The notes beneath the pieces are model-generated. The model worked only from the letters and a program-made list of their open reading frames with translations. It made no database searches and was not told the DNA's origin. Positions 43,437-52,165 of a stretch of 57,183 nt of DNA are shown here, in pieces. This DNA comes from CAZICM01 sp964537685 (lineage in GTDB: Bacteria; Myxococcota_A; Polyangia; Polyangiales; Polyangiaceae). Position 1 is the stretch's first letter, and each line of letters opens with the position of its first letter. The position numbers and the translations under genes are program-made. The DNA lies in NCBI GenBank assembly GCA_964537685.1, contig CAZICM010000060.1, forward strand, positions 1 to 57,183. Reading direction: 5' to 3'.

Positions 43437-44030
43437 TTAGAGCGCGCCGGCCAGCACTTCGTCGAGCGCGGCTTCGTCGACAATGCCCGAGAGGACGGCG
43501 GCGACTTGGCCTTCTTTGTTGACGACGATCAGGCTGGGCAATTGGCTTACATTATAGAGTTTTGAAGCCTCGTGGGTGTCGTCCAATACGATAGGATAGG
43601 ATAATCCTTTTTTGATGGCATAGCCGCTTGCGACTTCGGCGGGTTCGTCGACATTGATGCCAAGCACCACGAGGCCACGCTTTTGGTGACGGCGGGCAAT
43701 TCGGTCTAAAATAGGCGCTTGAATTGTGCAGGGGCCGCACCAGGTGGCCCAGAAATCCAATACGACGGCATGGCCTTTGAGATCGGACAAGCGCATTCGG
43801 GCGCCGGGATCGCCGTTTTGAACGACAGGAAGCGCGATGTCGGGCGCGGGTTTGCCAACCAAGCCCTGATTCCACTTGGTGAGGCGAGGCATGATGGCGA
43901 CGCCAAAGAGTGTGGAGAGCGCAATCAGGATGCTGATCGCGGGATATAAAACCTTGCCAGAGTAGAATTCGGGAACGGCCATTTTGGTTTTTATGAGCCC
44001 GGCTGGTGAATATCCGGGCTCTAGGTTCAT
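43437..44030 (-). CDS. Membrane-anchored TlpA-like thioredoxin-fold protein
   Basis: The 197-residue protein has an N-terminal membrane helix (about 28-47) and a thioredoxin domain with WCGPC in LDFWATWCGPCTIQAPIL. Also present are the TlpA-type opening LVGKPAPDIALPVV and the cis-Pro loop QLPSLIVVNKEG. It should be a periplasmic, membrane-bound thiol-disulfide oxidoreductase; given the many Cys-rich secreted proteins around it, a role in their folding or in cytochrome maturation is plausible. A second Met at residue 17 is an alternative start. It is divergent from the HEAT-repeat membrane protein gene. Confidence 0.9.
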   Translation of the reverse strand: MNLEPGYSPAGLIKTKMAVPEFYSGKVLYPAISILIALSTLFGVAIMPRLTKWNQGLVGKPAPDIALPVVQNGDPGARMRLSDLKGHAVVLDFWATWCGPCTIQAPILDRIARRHQKRGLVVLGINVDEPAEVASGYAIKKGLSYPIVLDDTHEASKLYNVSQLPSLIVVNKEGQVAAVLSGIVDEAALDEVLAGAL

Positions 44031-44117
44031 AGCAAATCTTTCGTTCTGAGCATGAGGGCTGTATTGTCGGCCAGCCGGCCGTTGTCGTCCCTGCGCCGGT
44101 TCTCGCTAGAGGGGATC

Positions 44118-46853
44118 ATGCTCGATCGTCCGAACATCTCGCCACATCATCCCAATCCAGAGCCCGCGGGCCGGCATCTGCCGGTTTCCAAAAAACTTCG
44201 CCGTTCCAAGGCAAAGGCGAAGATTCAAATCCACGAACAGAAGTTCGCTGCGTGGCCTCCGCCCGATGACAACCAATCAGGAGGGATGCCGCCTGTTCCT
44301 GCAGGTGGTGGAGGCGGGTTTGCGGAGGATGGGAATTTTAAGCGCGGCCGCTTTAGCGTGGTCGGTATTTTGGTGGGTCTGTTGATCGTGGCGGGCGGTG
44401 CGGCGGCTGTGTATTTCGCAATGCGCTCGTCGGAGACGAAGATCACCGTCGAAGAGGCTGCGAAGGAAAAGAAAAATATCTTTGTGCTGCCGGAGAAAGA
44501 TCAGCTTCCGCGCTGGCGCAAATGGGCGGCCGATTCGTCGTCGCTTTCGCTTCAGCAGGAAGCGCTGATGCAGCTCGCTTGGGCGGGCGATCCGGAAGGC
44601 GTGAATCTGGCGATTAAGGCGCTCGGCCAAAACGATCACCGGGTCAACGGTGTATGCGCGCAGGTGCTGGCGTCGTATGGATCGCCCAAGGCCGATGCGG
44701 CGAAGCCTGCGCTGCTTGCGGCGCTTAAAGATGCGAATGAGGCGGACAAGCCGCAGATTGTGTGGGCGCTGGTCACGCTGAAAGAGTCCGCGGTGTTCAA
44801 GGATGCGATGGCGGAATACCGCGCCGGCAACTTGAGCAAGGTGGAGCGTTTGGGCGGCGGTTCGGCTTTCGATCCCGAGATGCTGACGAAGCTGGTGTCT
44901 CTCGATGAGCTCGCGAAGCTGGCCGATGATCAAAGCCCGTCGGTGCGGCAGCTTGTGGCGACGCTTCTCTCGAGGAATGCCGAGGCGAAGTGGACGAGCA
45001 CGCTGGTGAAGCTGGTGCGCGACAAGGATATTGAAGTGGCGCGCGAGGCGGCGAACGGTCTGGGCAAGATCGGCGATGAGTCGGCGCGCGCGCCTTTGCT
45101 GGAAGCGCTTTCCAATGCGGATAAAGACAGCCGGCAGCGCTTTCTCGAGGCGCTTCGCGATGGTATCGGCGGCGAAGGATTGGTGCTGGCGCTGGACAGC
45201 GTGAAGGTCGATCCGCCGGAGACCTATTGGTTTCAGACGAAGCAGATTTTCGAGATGCTGAGGGAGCTGGCCGATCCGCGTTCTGCCAATGCGATTGTGA
45301 AGTGGGTGGAGGCCAAGAAGCCGACCTTGCACTGGCAGGGCGAGGCGGGCACGAGGCTGGCTGAAGTGGGCGATATCCGCGCGGCCAAGCTGCTTGGCGA
45401 GAGGCTCCGCGTCGAGCCGAAGGATTTGTACAAGCAAGAGCACTTCTGGGAGGCGGATGAAGGCGGCCATTTGTCGCGTACCGATCTGCCCCGCGTCGTG
45501 TCCGCGCGTATGCTTGCGGACTTGGCGGTCATTCACAAAGACAAGGCGGCCGATCTCAAGGCCGCCGCCGAAGATGGAATGGTCTTTTGGGTGAAGAGCC
45601 GTCCTCAGCCTCACGCGAACGGCTTGCGTTTCCTGGCAACGGTGAATTCGGAAAAAGCTCTGCCGCTGATGCGCGATTGGGCATTTCCAAAGGTCGAGCT
45701 GCCCAAGGAAGGCGCTCAGCCGCCCTTCCCCTCCGAGTTTGAAACGGCGCAGAGCGCGCTTCGCTACATCGGCCGGATGAAGGACGATGCTTCGTATCCA
45801 AAACTGCTCGCGCAGTTTAAGCGCAAGAAAGATCCGAAGATGGACATCACTCAAGAAGGCTTGATGGGTGCGGGTCTTGCGATGATGGGTATGGCGCTGC
45901 GCGCGGTGGCCTACGGTTCGGCGCAGGGGCTTGCGGAGTGGGGCGATGGCAAAGCGGCCAAGCCTTTGATGGAGCTCATCGAGGATGAGACATGGCATGA
46001 GGAGGCGAGGATGGCCGCGTGTGAAGCGCTGGCTTGGTGCGCCGACGACAAGACCATGGAAGAGGTTGCGAAGAAGGCGAAGGAGTACGGAGCAAAGAAA
46101 GAGCCGCGCAAGCAGATCATCGCGGCGTGTTATGCGACGACGCTCACGAACAAGCCTGTTCCCGCGGCGGCGGGCACCTTGGCCGACATGCTGACGACAG
46201 AGCTCGATCCGGGTGTGCGCATTGCGTTTGCCCGCGCGATTGGGATGAACGCGCTCGATGCGGCCGTGGAAGCGAAGCTGTTTGAAAAGCTAAAGGACGT
46301 GGAAGTGCGCAACGCGGCGGCGCTGGCCTTGGTGCTCGGCGGCTCGCGCGAAACGGCGGCGCGCACGATCGCGATGTACAGCGACTTTGGCAAGGACGGC
46401 CTCGACGATCTAAAAGACCATTATTTTAGGGCATTTGGTTATTGGTCGGACGAAGACTTCAAGCGCGGCAATCTGTACCGCTGGGTGGCCAACGCGGAAG
46501 CCATCACGCGGGTGAAGGTAAACGACACGCCTCAGGACTGGGCGAGGCAGCGTTTGCAGTCGCAGTTTGACAATCTGAAGTTCGATAACGGTCCTCACTC
46601 TGAAACGCGCGTTGTGCTTCGCTATCGCTTGTACACGGCGGCGAAGAGCGGCGATGCGGCGCAGAAGAAGGGCGCGATTGAGACCTTAAAGTTCATGAAA
46701 GAGCGCGGCGTGCTGATGGCCTTGAGGCACGAGCAGGGCGACACGGGCGAGATGGCCAAGAAGGCATTCTTCGAGCTGATGAATCCCAAGGCCGTTGTGG
46801 CGGAAGATCTCAGCGCCCTCCAGAAGCCCGGCGCCAAGCCTTCCGATAAGTAA
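44118..46853 (+). CDS. Single-pass membrane protein with long HEAT-repeat domain
   Basis: This is a 911-residue protein. The frame opens at an ATG at 44052, but the ATG at 44118 has AGAGGGG five bases before it and is preferred. The N-terminal ~78 residues are basic and Pro/Gly-rich (KKLRRSKAKAKIQIHEQKF) and probably cytoplasmic. One transmembrane helix follows (about 80-101), then ~800 residues of HEAT-like repeats in the periplasm (VAREAANGLGKIGDESARAPLLEALS, RMAACEALAWCADDKTMEEVAKKA). It could be a large scaffold. It is followed by a small coiled-coil protein and CutA on the same strand (gap about 90 bp). No homologue name was recognised. Confidence 0.82.
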   Translation: MLDRPNISPHHPNPEPAGRHLPVSKKLRRSKAKAKIQIHEQKFAAWPPPDDNQSGGMPPVPAGGGGGFAEDGNFKRGRFSVVGILVGLLIVAGGAAAVYFAMRSSETKITVEEAAKEKKNIFVLPEKDQLPRWRKWAADSSSLSLQQEALMQLAWAGDPEGVNLAIKALGQNDHRVNGVCAQVLASYGSPKADAAKPALLAALKDANEADKPQIVWALVTLKESAVFKDAMAEYRAGNLSKVERLGGGSAFDPEMLTKLVSLDELAKLADDQSPSVRQLVATLLSRNAEAKWTSTLVKLVRDKDIEVAREAANGLGKIGDESARAPLLEALSNADKDSRQRFLEALRDGIGGEGLVLALDSVKVDPPETYWFQTKQIFEMLRELADPRSANAIVKWVEAKKPTLHWQGEAGTRLAEVGDIRAAKLLGERLRVEPKDLYKQEHFWEADEGGHLSRTDLPRVVSARMLADLAVIHKDKAADLKAAAEDGMVFWVKSRPQPHANGLRFLATVNSEKALPLMRDWAFPKVELPKEGAQPPFPSEFETAQSALRYIGRMKDDASYPKLLAQFKRKKDPKMDITQEGLMGAGLAMMGMALRAVAYGSAQGLAEWGDGKAAKPLMELIEDETWHEEARMAACEALAWCADDKTMEEVAKKAKEYGAKKEPRKQIIAACYATTLTNKPVPAAAGTLADMLTTELDPGVRIAFARAIGMNALDAAVEAKLFEKLKDVEVRNAAALALVLGGSRETAARTIAMYSDFGKDGLDDLKDHYFRAFGYWSDEDFKRGNLYRWVANAEAITRVKVNDTPQDWARQRLQSQFDNLKFDNGPHSETRVVLRYRLYTAAKSGDAAQKKGAIETLKFMKERGVLMALRHEQGDTGEMAKKAFFELMNPKAVVAEDLSALQKPGAKPSDK

Positions 46854-46942
46854 AACCCGCCTTAAAAAACCCACCTCAAAAATATCCTTACGGCTTTACA
46901 TCCGGCGTGTTCTGCACGATGGTTGTTGGGCGAGGTTTCACC

Positions 46943-47362
46943 GTGCCCAACTGGCGTGAAGAGCTTGTCGAAGCAGCGAAAACGAAGGCAGAGCGCGAAG
47001 AAGAAGAGCGTGCGCGGCATAGAAAGCGTGTCGAAGAAGCGCTGACGACCGCCGAGTCCGCGATGGCGCTGGGTGCCGAGGCCCTGCGTTTTACGCGCGA
47101 TAAATTGGCTGAAAAATCCCAGCAGGCCGAGCTTAGCGAGACCGAAGCCAAAGATTGTTACAAGCTGTCGCTTTATGAGTTCAGCCTTTCGCTCGATCTT
47201 GTGCGCGAATCAGCGGTGATCAAAGTCACTTTTGGTGAAAGCAAGCCGCGTGAATTCGATTTCGCCAAAGACCGCCATATCGCGCCTGCCGATGTCGAAG
47301 AGTACGTGGGAAGGCGCACGCTCGAGCTGGTGAGGGCCGCGCAGAAGGCTCATCCCTGGTGA
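46943..47362 (+). CDS. Small protein with N-terminal charged coiled coil
   Basis: The 139-residue protein is not a family I recognise. I chose GTG at 46943 because GAGG lies 7 bases upstream; an ATG at 46919 would add eight residues. Residues ~1-70 are a highly charged helix (EAAKTKAEREEEERARHRKRVEEAL, then TRDKLAEKSQQAELSE), and residues ~75-125 form a possible beta-rich domain (VIKVTFGESKPREFDFAKD). No signal peptide or membrane segment is present. CutA starts one base after its stop codon, so the two are probably co-expressed. Confidence 0.72.
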   Translation: MPNWREELVEAAKTKAEREEEERARHRKRVEEALTTAESAMALGAEALRFTRDKLAEKSQQAELSETEAKDCYKLSLYEFSLSLDLVRESAVIKVTFGESKPREFDFAKDRHIAPADVEEYVGRRTLELVRAAQKAHPW

Positions 47363-47363
47363 T

Positions 47364-47699
47364 ATGCCTTTAGGCGACGGAACATCGCTGCGCCTGCTTA
47401 TTTGCAACACACCGCCCGATGTGGCCGAGCCTATCGCCAAAGAGCTTGTTTCTTCGAAGCTTGCGGCGGGCGTCAATATTCTTCCCGGCGTAGTCAGTCT
47501 CTATTGGTGGCAGGGAGAACTATGCCGCTCGGCCGAATCCACGCTGTTCATCCGCACGACCCAAGCGCATGTGGAAGCGGTCACGCAAACCATCTTGAGC
47601 CTGCATCCCTATCAAGTGCCTGAAGTCAGTTCGCTTGAACTTTTGCCCGGCGAGGGCAACGAAACGTTTGCCGAATGGATTCGCACTTCGGTGAAGTAA
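47364..47699 (+). CDS. cutA: Divalent-cation tolerance protein CutA
   Basis: The 111-residue protein matches CutA1, a trimeric ferredoxin-like protein. The family words are present: KELVSSKLAAGVNILPGVVSLYWWQGEL and LHPYQVPEVSSLEL. The length fits the family. Its molecular role (copper tolerance versus PII-like signalling) is still debated in general. It begins one base after the coiled-coil gene, whose product may be a partner. The strict conservation makes this one of the safest calls in the window. Confidence 0.95.
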   Translation: MPLGDGTSLRLLICNTPPDVAEPIAKELVSSKLAAGVNILPGVVSLYWWQGELCRSAESTLFIRTTQAHVEAVTQTILSLHPYQVPEVSSLELLPGEGNETFAEWIRTSVK

Positions 47700-47718
47700 A
47701 ACAAGGCCCGTCTCCTTA

Positions 47719-47747
47719 TTGGCCTTGAGCTCAAAACCCGTTAGGCT
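47719..47747 (+). promoter_or_regulatory. Possible promoter for the TPR/PEGA gene at 47813
   Basis: TTGGCC (47719-47724) and TAGGCT (47742-47747) are 17 bases apart and about 65 bases before the chosen ATG. Both boxes are imperfect. Confidence 0.3.
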
Positions 47748-47812
47748 GGCTTCGTTTCACGGGTATTGCGATTAGCCGGGGCTTGGCCTGGTTTTCCTGG
47801 GAGTCATCCGCG

Positions 47813-48940
47813 ATGCGAGCGATTCGAACGCTGTGCGCCGTAGGTATCTGCGCTGGTTGGGTTTTGGCGGCTGGGCCGGGTTTTGCACAAAGCTCGGCAT
47901 CTGGGCCGCCGATCGATACCGAAACCTCGCCCGAGATTTCGGAAAGCGTGCGGGCGATCCTTAAAGAAGGCGTCAAGCTCGCGGAGGCCAAGAATTGGCA
48001 GGGCGCTCACGCTAAGTTCTTGGAAGCCTTTAAACAGAGCGATCACTACACGATTGCCGCCAATCTCGGCAGCATGGAAATCAAAATGGGCCGCCATCGC
48101 GAAGCGGCCGAGCATCTGGCCGTGTACTTAAGAAAAGTGCCCGCCGACAAAGTGAAAGATCGCATGAGAGCCTTGGCTTTTTTTGAAGAAGCCAAGAAGA
48201 AAGTTGGCTCGGTTCAAGTTCGCGTGAATGTCAACGGCGCGGAAATTTTGGTGGATGATCGCGTTGCCGCGATTTCACCGCCTGTGGATGATGTGTTTGT
48301 CGATCCTGGCCCGCGTTTGATCAAGGCGCGCAGGGCCGGCTACAAACCAGCGGAATCCGCGATCGAGGCAGCGGGAGGCTCGGTTCATCAAGTAACGCTC
48401 ACGCTCGAGAAGCTCCCTGAAGAAAAGCCCGCGGTCAAAGCTCCGCCTCCCAAGGAAACACCCAAGCCTGCTGTCGCGCCTCCACCGGAAACAGAAGGGT
48501 TTAAGCCCAAGCGCGAGATCATCTACGCGGGCATCGCGGTCACGGCGGCGGGTGTTCTTTCGGGGACGATATTTGCGCTGGTCTCCAGCAGCCAGGGCTC
48601 GAGCGCGGATGAACGGATGAACGCGCTGATTGCCAAAGCGGGACCCAATGCCTGCGTGAACGGCGGAGGTCAAAACGCAACCGATTGCCAAACGCTCCAC
48701 GATCTCCGCGTGAGCCGGGACAATTACGGCAATGTGGCCGCATGGAGCTTTATTTTAGGCGCCCTGGCTGGGGCTGGAACGGCGGTCTACACCTTCGCAT
48801 TGCCTTCCATTTTAAGGAATGAGCCTACAAAACCATCAGATTCATCACCGGCGCCCAGCGCGCCTCCCAAGGCTCAGGCGAAAATAGTGCCTGTGGCGAT
48901 GCCTGCTGGGGGCGGAGTTTTTGTAACGGGCTCCTTTTAA
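47813..48940 (+). CDS. TPR plus PEGA-domain protein with a C-terminal pair of membrane helices
   Basis: The protein has 375 residues from the ATG at 47813 (GGGAG upstream; a longer frame opens at 47783). The signal peptide ends near GFAQ. A TPR-like pair (about 45-100: VKLAEAKNWQGAHAKFLEAF) precedes a PEGA domain (about 125-195: VNGAEILVDDRVAAISPPVDDVFVDPGPRLIKARRAGYKP). A Pro/Lys-rich linker leads to two hydrophobic helices (about 238-256 and 307-326) flanking a small loop with two Cys. It resembles the TPR/PEGA protein at 13301, but here no kinase is adjacent. It probably acts at the inner membrane/periplasm. Confidence 0.82.
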   Translation: MRAIRTLCAVGICAGWVLAAGPGFAQSSASGPPIDTETSPEISESVRAILKEGVKLAEAKNWQGAHAKFLEAFKQSDHYTIAANLGSMEIKMGRHREAAEHLAVYLRKVPADKVKDRMRALAFFEEAKKKVGSVQVRVNVNGAEILVDDRVAAISPPVDDVFVDPGPRLIKARRAGYKPAESAIEAAGGSVHQVTLTLEKLPEEKPAVKAPPPKETPKPAVAPPPETEGFKPKREIIYAGIAVTAAGVLSGTIFALVSSSQGSSADERMNALIAKAGPNACVNGGGQNATDCQTLHDLRVSRDNYGNVAAWSFILGALAGAGTAVYTFALPSILRNEPTKPSDSSPAPSAPPKAQAKIVPVAMPAGGGVFVTGSF

Positions 48941-49069
48941 GTGAAGCGACTCATCGTTATCGCCATCGCCTAAAATGTTTTGCCAAGCTGATGAGTTTGA
49001 AAATCAATTTTATAAAATGCCCATAGATCAAATGGGGCGTACAACCTAGATGGATGGAGAGAAGACCTT

Positions 49070-50620
49070 ATGCGTCGAATGCATTGGATAGCCGGTGTGA
49101 TTGCGGTTCTGACCATTTCGGGCGCGTATGGGACGGGCTGTTTTTTTGGGAGCGCCGATGATTGCGCGCTCGGCCTGCAATGCGGGTCGCCTACAGGTTC
49201 GGGCACATCGACCACATCGTCATCGGGCGGGGGTGGAAGCGTTGTTTCGGACGAATGCGTGCCGAGCATCAATACGGGTGTGGTGCCCAACGATTGCGGC
49301 GTATTTGTGGCGTTGAATGGGGATGACGCGAATCCTGGGACGAAAGAAAAGCCCAAGAAGACGATGGGAGCCGCGATAACGGCGGCGAAGAGCAGTGGAG
49401 GGAAGCTATACGCTTGTGGACAGACCTTTCAAGAGACGGTGGAGCTGCCGGCGGGCGTAGCCTTATTTGGGGCGCTGGATTGCATGGGAGGCTGGTCCTA
49501 CAAGGCAACGCAGCGAACAGTCATTCAAGGGAGCGCGGACACGGTGCCTTTAACGATGGTAAAGGGGGCCGGTGAGATTCGGATGGAGGACGTGGACGTG
49601 CGGGCGGCGGATGCGACGAAAGCCGGAGGATCATCGATTGCATTGATTGTCGATGGAGCGACGGTGACACTGAGCCGCTGTGAGCTGGTGGCAGGGAATG
49701 GGATGGCTGGGGAGAAGGGGGCGACTCCGGTGGATTCGGTGGGGCCAACCGATCCAAACGATCCGGCGATTCGAGGAAAAAACGGCGCGAATGCATGTAT
49801 GAACGGCCCTGCGGGCAATGTGGGAGGCGAAGCCGCGGCCAATCCCTTGTGCGCGGCCTCGATTGGGGGCAAGGGTGGAACAGGCAGCATAGAAGCGGGC
49901 AATGCCGAGGCGGGAGCGCAAGGCGAGCCCGTGGGCGATCTCAATGAAGGGTTGGGAGGCGCGGGTGGTGCCGTTACCGGGTGCAAACCAGGTGGATACG
50001 GTCAAGACGGCGCTGCGGGAGGGGCGGGACTTGGAGCGACCGGTGTGGGTGTTGTCAGCACGGCTGGCTTTGCCGGTGCAGCGGGCGAACCGGGTTTGGA
50101 CGGCGCTCCTGCTCAAGGCGGCGGTGGTGGTGGAGGAGCCAAAGGCAAGGCGGCTTGTGGTGGAGCGGGTGGTGGAGGTGGCGGAGCAGGGGGCTGTGGT
50201 GGAAAAGGCGGGATGGGTGGAACGGCGGGTGGTTCAAGCATTGCGATCGTAGGCTTAAATGCAACGTTAAGCTTTAGCGATGTAAACTTAAAAGTTTCCG
50301 CCGGTGGAAAAGGTGGGGATGGTGGGGATGGGCAATTTGGTGGTGTTGGAGGGACTGGAGGCTTTGGTGGTACGGGAATGATGACACCTCCAGGTTGTCC
50401 TGGTGGATTTGGTGGTTTGGGAGGCACTGGAGGCCAAGGTGGAGGTGGCCGGGGCGGTCATTCCCTTGGAATTGCTTTTATGGGCAAAGCAGCTCCCACA
50501 TCGGGGGTCAGCGTCACACTGGGAATGGCTGGGGCTGGAGGTCTTGGCGCGGACATGAGCGGCAACGGCGCTGCTGGCGAAGCAAAGAATACGCTTGAAT
50601 TCCCAGCGGCAACGCCTTGA
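49070..50620 (+). CDS. Gly-rich lipoprotein with DUF1565-like N-terminal domain (paralogue A)
   Basis: This is a 516-residue protein. The lipobox is GAYGTGC (C24) and a GGAGAG ribosome-binding site precedes the ATG. Residues ~75-210 read CGVFVALNGDDANPGTKEKPKKTMGAAI, matching the start of DUF1565-type parallel beta-helix proteins (FVxxxGxDxNPGTxxxPxxTI), followed by helix-like rungs (VDVRAADATKAGGSSIALIVDGATVTLSRCEL). Residues ~215-490 are collagen-like Gly-rich sequence (GGKGGMGGTAGG, GGTGGFGGTG) broken by conserved islands such as GGSSIAIVGLNATLSF and GGHSLGIAFMG. The neighbouring gene (50655) is a clear paralogue, so the pair arose by tandem duplication. Surface display is inferred. Confidence 0.82.
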   Translation: MRRMHWIAGVIAVLTISGAYGTGCFFGSADDCALGLQCGSPTGSGTSTTSSSGGGGSVVSDECVPSINTGVVPNDCGVFVALNGDDANPGTKEKPKKTMGAAITAAKSSGGKLYACGQTFQETVELPAGVALFGALDCMGGWSYKATQRTVIQGSADTVPLTMVKGAGEIRMEDVDVRAADATKAGGSSIALIVDGATVTLSRCELVAGNGMAGEKGATPVDSVGPTDPNDPAIRGKNGANACMNGPAGNVGGEAAANPLCAASIGGKGGTGSIEAGNAEAGAQGEPVGDLNEGLGGAGGAVTGCKPGGYGQDGAAGGAGLGATGVGVVSTAGFAGAAGEPGLDGAPAQGGGGGGGAKGKAACGGAGGGGGGAGGCGGKGGMGGTAGGSSIAIVGLNATLSFSDVNLKVSAGGKGGDGGDGQFGGVGGTGGFGGTGMMTPPGCPGGFGGLGGTGGQGGGGRGGHSLGIAFMGKAAPTSGVSVTLGMAGAGGLGADMSGNGAAGEAKNTLEFPAATP

Positions 50621-50654
50621 TTTAAAAATTCAATTAGAATGGTGGCCAACACCA

Positions 50655-52133
50655 ATGCAAAAACGAGCTTTTCCCCTAAGGACGCGCGCAGGTGCAGCGG
50701 TGTTGCTTGGCATCGCCCAAGCGGGATGTGGACAGATTCTGGGCGTTGAGGATTACGGCCCCACCAAAGACAATGGCGCGGTTCAAACCTGTTCGATAGC
50801 GGAATGCGGCGTATATGTGGCTTTGGAGGGGGACGACAGCGGGGCTGGCACCAAGGAATCGCCGCTTCGGACTTTACAAAAAGCCATTGATTTAGCCCAA
50901 AAGGCCAACAAGACGGTTCATATCTGCGCGCAGCAATTTCAAGAAGCCATTGAAGTGCCTGCGGGAACGATGTTGGAAGGGGGGCTCAATTGCCAAGGCG
51001 AATGGGAATCCATCGCTGGACTGGCACGGACAGAAGTGATTGGGCGGCCCGACGAAATCCCCGTTCGACTGCTTTCGGGCGAGGGAGCGACACGTTTATT
51101 GGATATAGAGATTATTGCCGTGGATGCCAATCAAACGGGAGGCTCATCCATTGCAATGATTGTTGATCATGTATCGGCTGAGTTGGTTCACTGTTCGGTG
51201 AGTGCGGGCAATGGGGTGGATGGGGAAAAGGGTTCAACACCGACGACGAATGTGGGTTCAGTGGATAACCCCAGCGATCCAAGTGTTATTGGAGGCGCTG
51301 GTATGAATGCCTGTATGGGTACGGCGGCGGGAAATCCGGGCGGTGTTGGGGCGATCAACATGCTGTGCATGGAGGCCGCGGGAGGAAATGGAGGCAATGG
51401 TGCGATCGAAGCAGGCAGTGGACAGGGTGGCACAGATGGCATGCCCCCAAGTGCTTCCGGCAAAGGTCAAGGCGGCATTGGCGATACAGGTACCGGCTGT
51501 GAGCCGGGCGGCTACGGGCAAGATGGCATGATGGGGGTTGCGGGACTCGGCGCGATGGATGTGGGAACACTGGATGCGCAGGGCTATGTAGGGAGTGCTG
51601 GTGCCGCAGGCCAACGTGGAGGTACTGGGCAAGCCGGTGGTGGTGGTGGTGGTGGTAAAGGGAAAATAGCTTGCAATGGGGCAAGCGGCGGTGGTGGCGG
51701 TGCTGGCGGTTGCGGAGGGTTCGGTGGCTCCGGTGGCACTGCCGGGGGAGCAAGTATTGCAATCGTGAGTCTCAAGTCTACTTTAAGCTTGGTCAACACC
51801 AACCTAAAGACGGGGAACGGGGGCAGCGGCGGTGAGGGTGGTGACGGCCAAATTGGTGGGATTGGTGGAAAAGGTGGTCAGGGCGGTCTACTTGTTCAAG
51901 GCACAACCAAAGGATGCAACGGTGGTCTCGGTGGTTCTGGCGGCTCCGGTGGAGTTGGAGGCGGCGGCCGCGGAGGCCACTCCCTTGGAATTGCCTTCAC
52001 CCACATCGCTCCTCCCACCACCGGCTGGACAGCTTCCCTAGGCACCCCAGGCAACGGCGGCCTCGGTTCAGGACCTACGGGCAATGGTTCCCCCGGCCTC
52101 GCCCAAAATTCCCTCGAATTCCCTGCACCTTAA
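50655..52133 (+). CDS. Gly-rich lipoprotein with DUF1565-like N-terminal domain (paralogue B)
   Basis: The 492-residue protein starts at ATG 50655, 34 bp after paralogue A; the frame extends 20 codons upstream into that gene but lacks support. The lipobox is GIAQAGC (C25), followed by GQILGVEDYG, a mature N-terminus often seen in polyangial lipoproteins. The domain order matches paralogue A: CGVYVALEGDDSGAGTKESPLRTLQKAI, then GGSSIAMIVDHVSAELVHCSV, the Gly-rich zone, GGASIAIVSLKSTLSL, GGHSLGIAFTH, and the same ending (NSLEFPA versus NTLEFPA). Divergence is clearly older than a recent copy because the Gly-rich parts differ in length and wording. An outer-membrane barrel gene follows 32 bp later and may belong with it. 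Confidence 0.82.
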   Translation: MQKRAFPLRTRAGAAVLLGIAQAGCGQILGVEDYGPTKDNGAVQTCSIAECGVYVALEGDDSGAGTKESPLRTLQKAIDLAQKANKTVHICAQQFQEAIEVPAGTMLEGGLNCQGEWESIAGLARTEVIGRPDEIPVRLLSGEGATRLLDIEIIAVDANQTGGSSIAMIVDHVSAELVHCSVSAGNGVDGEKGSTPTTNVGSVDNPSDPSVIGGAGMNACMGTAAGNPGGVGAINMLCMEAAGGNGGNGAIEAGSGQGGTDGMPPSASGKGQGGIGDTGTGCEPGGYGQDGMMGVAGLGAMDVGTLDAQGYVGSAGAAGQRGGTGQAGGGGGGGKGKIACNGASGGGGGAGGCGGFGGSGGTAGGASIAIVSLKSTLSLVNTNLKTGNGGSGGEGGDGQIGGIGGKGGQGGLLVQGTTKGCNGGLGGSGGSGGVGGGGRGGHSLGIAFTHIAPPTTGWTASLGTPGNGGLGSGPTGNGSPGLAQNSLEFPAP

Positions 52134-52165
52134 ATCTTAAAACTCGTCTACCCTCCGCTCCTCCT

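Noticed and set aside
44277..45998. 573-residue minus-strand frame inside the HEAT gene
   Set aside because: His/Arg/Leu-rich antisense shadow of a GC-biased coding region.
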